A program made the translations under genes and the position numbers. 64,000 nt of DNA from Pseudisothecium myosuroides (taxonomy: Eukaryota > Streptophyta > Bryopsida > Hypnales > Lembophyllaceae): NCBI GenBank assembly GCA_951799445.1, contig OX637287.1, positions 48,823,724-48,887,723 of the forward strand, read 5' to 3'. The notes beneath the pieces are model-generated. The model had not been told where the DNA came from and ran no database searches. It was given only the letters and a program-made list of their open reading frames with translations. Shown one piece after another: positions 58,000 to 64,000 of this stretch. Positions within the stretch are counted from its first letter, which is position 1. The number at the start of each line of letters is the position of its first letter.

Positions 58000-60399
58000 A
58001 CTTTCAAGAGTGGCAATGGCAGTGTTCCATTTGGATGTGTTCACTGTGTTGCTTTGCTTGATACGTGTCCATGTCCGTTAGAGTCTTTCTTAAGCAGCCG
58101 CACGAAGACCTAAAATGAGCGAGGCATGTTTCGAGTAGCAATTGCCAAAAACTTCCATTTTTAGTGGATTGAGAAAAAATGAAATTAAAGCATTTTCTGC
58201 TTAGAAATTCAAGTATACATGTGGAATTGTATTTGACTACTTTGGAATGGTAGAAAAAAATGTTGAAAATGTTGAAAATTTTGGAAACTTTGACCACGTA
58301 GTTTGCACGATTGTGGTGATTGAAGTTGGAATCAAAGATTTTCTTTGGTTGGACTTGGTAGGGTCAATAGACTTTCGTTCTCTCATAATGACATTTTTCT
58401 GCTACACTTAGAAATTTTTTTTACTAACCATCGCATACAACATTATGTTAATTAATACTTGCCAAATTTCATAAATAATCAATGGGTTACTTCAAGTACA
58501 AAGCTACAATTTTGAAATCTTGAAGTTGAATCACCAATCATATAGTAAATTTATTTCTTTTAGAAATTAAAATTTTATACCTAAGTTGTTCTAAAATAAA
58601 ATTTATTGTTATTTAAAAATAAAAGTATCCTTCTTTGTAGGTAAAAATTAATTAGTTAATTCAACTTACAATGTTTTCAAAGATAAATTCTCTCAATTGC
58701 AACCTCAAACTCTATTTTATTTTATAATAGAATTACAACCAATCCTATCAAAAAATAACATTTATTAAAATTTATTAGATAAGACAATTATTATAGTCAT
58801 TATTATTGATTTCTAAAATCAAGGTTTGTGCCATTCATTAAAAATCTATTTTTTCAAAATTTAGAATATATCATCATACATGAAATTGCTTAAAATATAT
58901 AATGATAATAATAATAATTTTCCATATACAAGTTCTTACTAATGTTTTGAGATCTTAAATTTAGTTAATTATTGCTTCAAAAAGTAAATATAGTTAAAGC
59001 TCTTCTAAATTCTTTTATGGTATTTTTTAAAAATCATCCTAAAATAATGATAAATCATTTATATAAAACTATCCTAGTATTTCTTTACAATCATGTGATT
59101 TTAATTGCTACATTCTATTTTTGAAAGAAATCATAGAAAGTAGCACTTGTTATTTTGGTTCAATATGACTTGTAATTGATATCAATTTCTAAAATATATA
59201 TCACCGTTACACATCTTCTCCTTATTGATGAAATGTAAATTCCACTCATGAGAATTTGGGGCTCATTTTGAGTACACTTATTTTTGGCACTTTTATAATT
59301 CATAGTATATTCATATAGTATCCAAAAAATGAAATGCATAAAAATTAAAAATATTTGATTAGCTACCAACAGAATGTCAAAATACACCAATAATTTAGGC
59401 AATTCTATAAGAGCCATGCTCAAATGCTTAATCAAATAAATATTATAGATGAAAGCATGAAAAACTTTTATTGTTTGTTGTCTTCTAGCAAATTCAAGGT
59501 TAATACTATGAATACTATGAGAATTTTGGACCACTTTTGATAGCAATCAATTCCCAATTCTCACCCGTTGGTATCATCCTAGATCCTTTGTACTTTTAAT
59601 AAGTGTTCAATTTAGGACTATGGACTATTGAAATGTACATTGCAAGAACATGGGAGGAGAAGGTTTGATGCAATTTTTATTGAAAATACATAAGATGACT
59701 TTGAAATCATTAACACAATAAAATAGTGTAGAAGAAGAAAATAAAAAAAATGAGATTTACTTAAATAAGGAATTTCACCCAAAAAATACTTTAAAATAGT
59801 GTTTTTCAACATATGCATGAATCCATGCACAAGAGAGCCTTCTTAGTGCTATTGTGAAAAATATGAATATTATTATTTTTAGGCACCCTTTGTATAGTAA
59901 ATGTAATCCTTTTAGAACAATAAAGTTCCAAAAGGATCACTTTGGGATCATTAATTTGGGATATTCAATAGTATGGAAACCCATGAAAATCTCAAGTGTA
60001 ACAATTTAGTAAAATTGCCTTTTTGTAGCAATCTCTTTTAAATCTAAAAGAATAAAAATTAAAATATTAAAGGGAACATGGATCTCCATTATAAATTTCA
60101 ATTCTATCCACTCAATATGTTAATAGCTATGATGCAAAACATGTTGGTAGCGCAATGTATGAGCCAAAAATAATACAAGCGCTCATGCTTTTACCCTTAA
60201 TATTACTATTGAACAATTTTAAAGAACTCCTACATTCATACAAACTTTAGAGCTAGAATATTTGTTTTGTTTTATGATTTTATTGTTTGTTTTTTCCTTT
60301 ACCAACAAGGAAATATTTATAATGACAGTCTAATAGTGTTCTTCAATGTTCACCCTTGATCATCCAACAAACCCATTTTCTAGGGTCATTCTCATTCAT
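58000..60399. other. AT-rich gene-free stretch with old repeat copies
   Basis: No gene supported. The segment 59,620-60,020 resembles the 51.5-51.75 kb repeat arm (AATTTCACCCAAAAAATACT and CCCATGAAAATCTCAAGTGT blocks). The rest is simple AT-rich sequence. Confidence 0.4.
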
Positions 60400-61149
60400 T
60401 TAACCCCTAAAGGACCAGATTGCATTTTTTGGCTATATAGCGATTTTGGGCACGCTGGTGTGAATGCAAATCAACATATTTGGTCCAAAACTTTAATAGG
60501 AAGTGAGGACGAGGAATATCTTTCATTTAAACAAAATTTCATAGCATTTGAATAAAGGAGTCAAAAAGTTATGGAGTGGTAAGTTATTTTTTTTTGTAAA
60601 AGGGCAAAGCGGGCAAGCAGAGTTGAAATTTTGGAATTCAGCCCATCAGAGCATGGGCAGGTGATAGGGAAGGTCAGAGTAACAAGAGTGGCTGGGTTCC
60701 AGCACAAGAGTTTGGTCAGCTGGTGTTAATTCTCCATGTAAGGCTTTTTTTAGAATGTTGTCATGGCATAGCATTTTTTTCAAAATGTTGTGCAATTTGG
60801 AATGATTTGAAATTTTCAGATCATGTTTCCAACTTCTACTCACAAATGAATTCGGAGAAGCACTAGCATTGGGGTCATTTTTTCTTATCCATATGGCCAT
60901 GTGAGCTGCAGCTGCCCTGGTTTTTGCAGGGAAAAAAATTTAAAAATGAATTCAAGCGCTCACATCTTGCAATCCAGACGGTGGATTGTTCTGAAATTTC
61001 TACCACATCTTCACAAACAAGCATACTACAAGATCCTACGGTTACATTTTTTCAAAAAGTTTTTCTTTCTGAAATTTGGTACTTGTATTCAAAATGGCAG
61101 TTTTTCAGCATTTTTGATGACTACACAGTCAAAGAACTTGAGGGGTTAA
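60400..61149 (+). mobile_element. TTAA (piggyBac-like) non-autonomous element, ~750 bp
   Basis: Left end TTAACCCCTAAAGGACCAG; right end GAACTTGAGGGGTTAA. The left 200 bp and right 240 bp match the 41,263 and 28,085 elements, but the middle (60,630-60,890) is different and shorter, as if replaced or deleted. Non-coding. Confidence 0.78.
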
Positions 61150-64000
61150 TATGCAACATTCAATTCAACAAAAAATACCAATTTCATCCTTCTCATGCCT
61201 TCAAATTATTTATTGTCTTAATTTTTAAATATTGGTATGGTCTAAATTTTTAAACTCCTCCCAACCTATTTTCATACTTTGAAAAGTATTAGTATGTTTT
61301 GCCTCAATAACTTATTTTTGTAGTTTTAAAAGTAACCTTGCAAAAATGACTGCATCAAGTATGTGATATAAAATCTTTAAAAAAAATTGTACTTAGGTAT
61401 TAAATCCAACTTCATAACAAAGAAAATTTGTTCAAATGCTCAATTTATGATCAATTTTAGAAAATATATTTAATTCCTATAATAATATTTATGTCCAAAG
61501 TCCTTTGTGAGTCACCTTGAGCACCTCACCCTTGTAATAAGGTAGGGTGCTCTAAAAGGGACACGGCTCTAAAAGCAACCTCTAACGCAAAGGTACATTT
61601 TTCTTTTTTCAATGTACCAGCAGTGTACATTCCAAGAGGGGGTCGCTTTTAGTGACCATTGGGTTTCAACTTCAAAAATTCATTACTAATTCCACGAAAG
61701 TTCAAAAAATATGAAACGACTTGGGTTAGATGCCAATTCTATTTTTCTTCCTACAAAAATTTACTGAATTTTTTTTCAAGGAGTTTAGCTTCCTCCCAAA
61801 TGCAATCAGCTCTTAAAAAGTTGCTTAAAGAGCACACTACCTTACAGCATGCTTCATGTGCCATCTTGCCCTGCTGTGCAATGAGAAAAAAACTTTGTCA
61901 ACTTGTCCACAGAACATGTCTTTTGCACGACTCATGTCCCTCTCTCATGTTGGCTTCGTAGGGTAGGACTTGTGAGTGGATTGCCTCACGACAACTTCCT
62001 GATTGAAACTTAAATTTACAGTGAGGTATGCCATCCTGCTCTGGCCACAATTTTCAATACAATTTCTTGCGGAATTGCATTCATATTTTTAAAAAAATCA
62101 CATGTCACAAAGTAATACTACCTCTATTTCTAAAAAAGACTCATGTGTTCATCTCTTGTATTTTATGTAGGAAACATACGGCTCTTTTTCAGAAACAAAG
62201 GGATTAGGAAGCAAGCGGAATTATATTCTTGGTTTAGGAAGAAGTCACATAAGAGCATCTACACTGCACTCTCAACAAACAATTCTTGTATCGGCAAATG
62301 GAGGGGCATTCCACAAGGCCCACATAGTGCTCAATTTTTTTTAGAGCAAATTGATCTAATGCATAGCTAACAATCCAAAATGTCAAATGGACTTTTCTGC
62401 ATTATAAAAATAAATAAAGAAAAGAATCTGCATTAAGAAAAGACTTATCATGGAAACAAGGGAAGGTTGAATTGATTGGCATGCTTAACAATGCGGAAAA
62501 GGGTTGACAATAATGATTATTTCTACCGGGAGCTAACCTGTGGGCCCTTCACATTTTGCAAATTTGCAAATTCCGAGGGGTCGCATACCGAGGCCGTGGA
62601 AGTGCAACCACCTATAATGGTTGCATTGGAGCGCAATTTTAATTACAAACCACTTTTCACTCAACACAGTGTTGATACCGGCACTGTTGCAAGGCGCATT
62701 GCAGATGCTCTAAATATGATAAGATTGTGTACAATCATGCCTTCTTGCTATTCTAAAAAATAATGCAAGTTGGACAAGCATTCAATTGCAATCTAGAGTA
62801 AGAAATGAATGAGGAATGAGATGAAGGCTGATGCTTCTTCTCATTTAGGATAACTCTTGTATGAACAAAAGCAAGAGTTAACATTAGTTATTTTGGAAAA
62901 TGGTGCAAAGGTACCTCACGCTCAATAGATGGACAGTGCTAGACCAAGGGATGCTATAGCCATAGAGTGCAATTGTATTTCAAGTTTGTGGTAAAAGCAA
63001 ATGGGCATTTAATACTATATTTATTAGGGTGGGACTTTTGTATGAATTTGGGACTTCATGGACTTTATAGTGACCACCCTAATCACCTTAAATATCCTAT
63101 GATTAATAAATTTTATATTATAAATAGATTCTATAGGCTTCTATAAAAATTATGTGTCTAATAAAATATATAGAATATATTTAGATTGAAGAGGACTCAA
63201 TTAGATTTAATCAATTTTGGAACTTTGAAAAGTCTCAAATTAACAAATATTGTGTCATTCACAATAACATGCAATAGTTGGCTTGGACAAAAGTTTGCAA
63301 TATGTATCAATGTAACTACGGTAGTTGAATAAAGACATTTCTTTTTCCTTATAACATTGTTTCTTCTTGTACTTATTTATGTCGTGTTTGAACATTGTGT
63401 GTACACAATAGAGATAATAAATTAGAAAAGTAGTCATTCACAATACAATTGTTGTCTCATACAAAGCATGACATATGTATTTTCTTGGTTCAAGGATAAG
63501 AATTCAAAAACTCAAATAGCATTAACTCTAATTATATGAACAAGAAATTGTAATACAAATCCTTTATGCAATACATTTATTTTAATACAAAAGGAATCCC
63601 TTAATAAATGAACACAGGGGAGTCAAAATGTAAGCTAGGAACATGCTAGAGAAGTCTCTACAGTGAAGGAGCATTGATAATATAGATCAGCCCTTTTTTT
63701 TTGGCACCATGGGGTTGCACCATTTCAAAATAAATGTCTAATTTTTTCCAGATAAAAATAATCTTTTTTCGCTAGAATTTTTCCATTTCTATTTAAAATG
63801 TGGATGAAGTCACCAAATTTGGATGAAAAGTGCTTGAATATGATTAAAAAGTGTTTTTTGGTCCAAAAGATGGATGAATGTAAAAATACAATGCTTCACC
63901 AAATTTTAAGTGATCGCCATCTACATATCAAAATTTTGAGAAATTCTATATTAATATGATTCACAAATTCATATTAATTTGAAAGTAGAGTGATTTAGTG
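61150..64000. other. AT-rich gene-free stretch to window end
   Basis: ORFs of 75-100 codons at 61,659, 62,143 and 62,476 show no known domain and no splice partners. No RNA gene or intact element recognised. Confidence 0.4.

Noticed and set aside
62476..62763. 95-codon ORF near the right end
   Set aside because: No motif, no splice partners, isolated in AT-rich repeats.
1..64000. CRISPR arrays, rRNA or tRNA genes, LTR retrotransposon coding regions
   Set aside because: No regular short spaced repeats, no cloverleaf or rRNA segments, and no gag-pol motifs recognised on either strand.

Overview
The window is nuclear DNA from a land plant. The evidence is a plant-type U-box/ARM E3 ligase, an NDR1/HIN1-like LEA_2 protein, introns of about 80 to 800 bp with GT..AG borders, a telobox promoter, and plant-style MITEs (Stowaway, Tourist, hAT, Emigrant/Lemi1-like pogo). 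A gene for a heterotrimeric kinesin-2 motor subunit points to a lineage that still makes flagellated sperm, so a bryophyte, lycophyte or fern rather than a flowering plant. A moss is my best guess, but the exact organism is inferred, not shown.

Bases 1-26,200 are gene-rich. On the minus strand lies a complete three-exon U-box/ARM-repeat E3 ligase (1,025 aa). Head-to-head with it on the plus strand is a four-exon, probably organelle-targeted, pirin-like gene that lacks the usual metal ligands. Then come a 12-exon kinesin-2 (818 aa) and a TEX10/IPI1-like ribosome-biogenesis gene of about 20 exons. The TEX10 gene has a telobox upstream and a reading-frame problem near exon 17. Between kinesin and TEX10 are an internally deleted pogo-like transposon that keeps the transposase C-terminus, and a broken RPL18A fragment.

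Bases 26,200-55,300 are AT-rich and dominated by transposon debris. The most striking component is a set of elements bounded by TTAA with ends of the form TTAACCC(C/T)T.. and ..A(G/A)GGGTTAA. This is the termini and target-site signature of the piggyBac superfamily. At least five ~750-937 bp copies with both ends, several diverged copies, a 225-bp-period trio sharing TTAA sites, and a 2.35-kb GC-richer element nested inside another copy are visible. The same region holds an hAT-like MITE with a perfect 8-bp target duplication and a visible empty site, a Stowaway and a Tourist MITE, three copies of a TAAGGTAGAAGC-ended MITE, a long inverted repeat, a DNA-level pseudo-copy of part of the kinesin gene (introns included), and an intronless protein kinase interrupted by one in-frame TGA.

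Bases 55,300-58,000 form a small gene island: an intronless LEA_2/NHL membrane protein, followed by three tandem ~235-bp repeats and a stem-loop. The remainder to 64,000 is AT-rich repeat-derived DNA with one more clear TTAA element and no gene I can support.

The genes do not form a functional cluster; they are ordinary independent nuclear genes.
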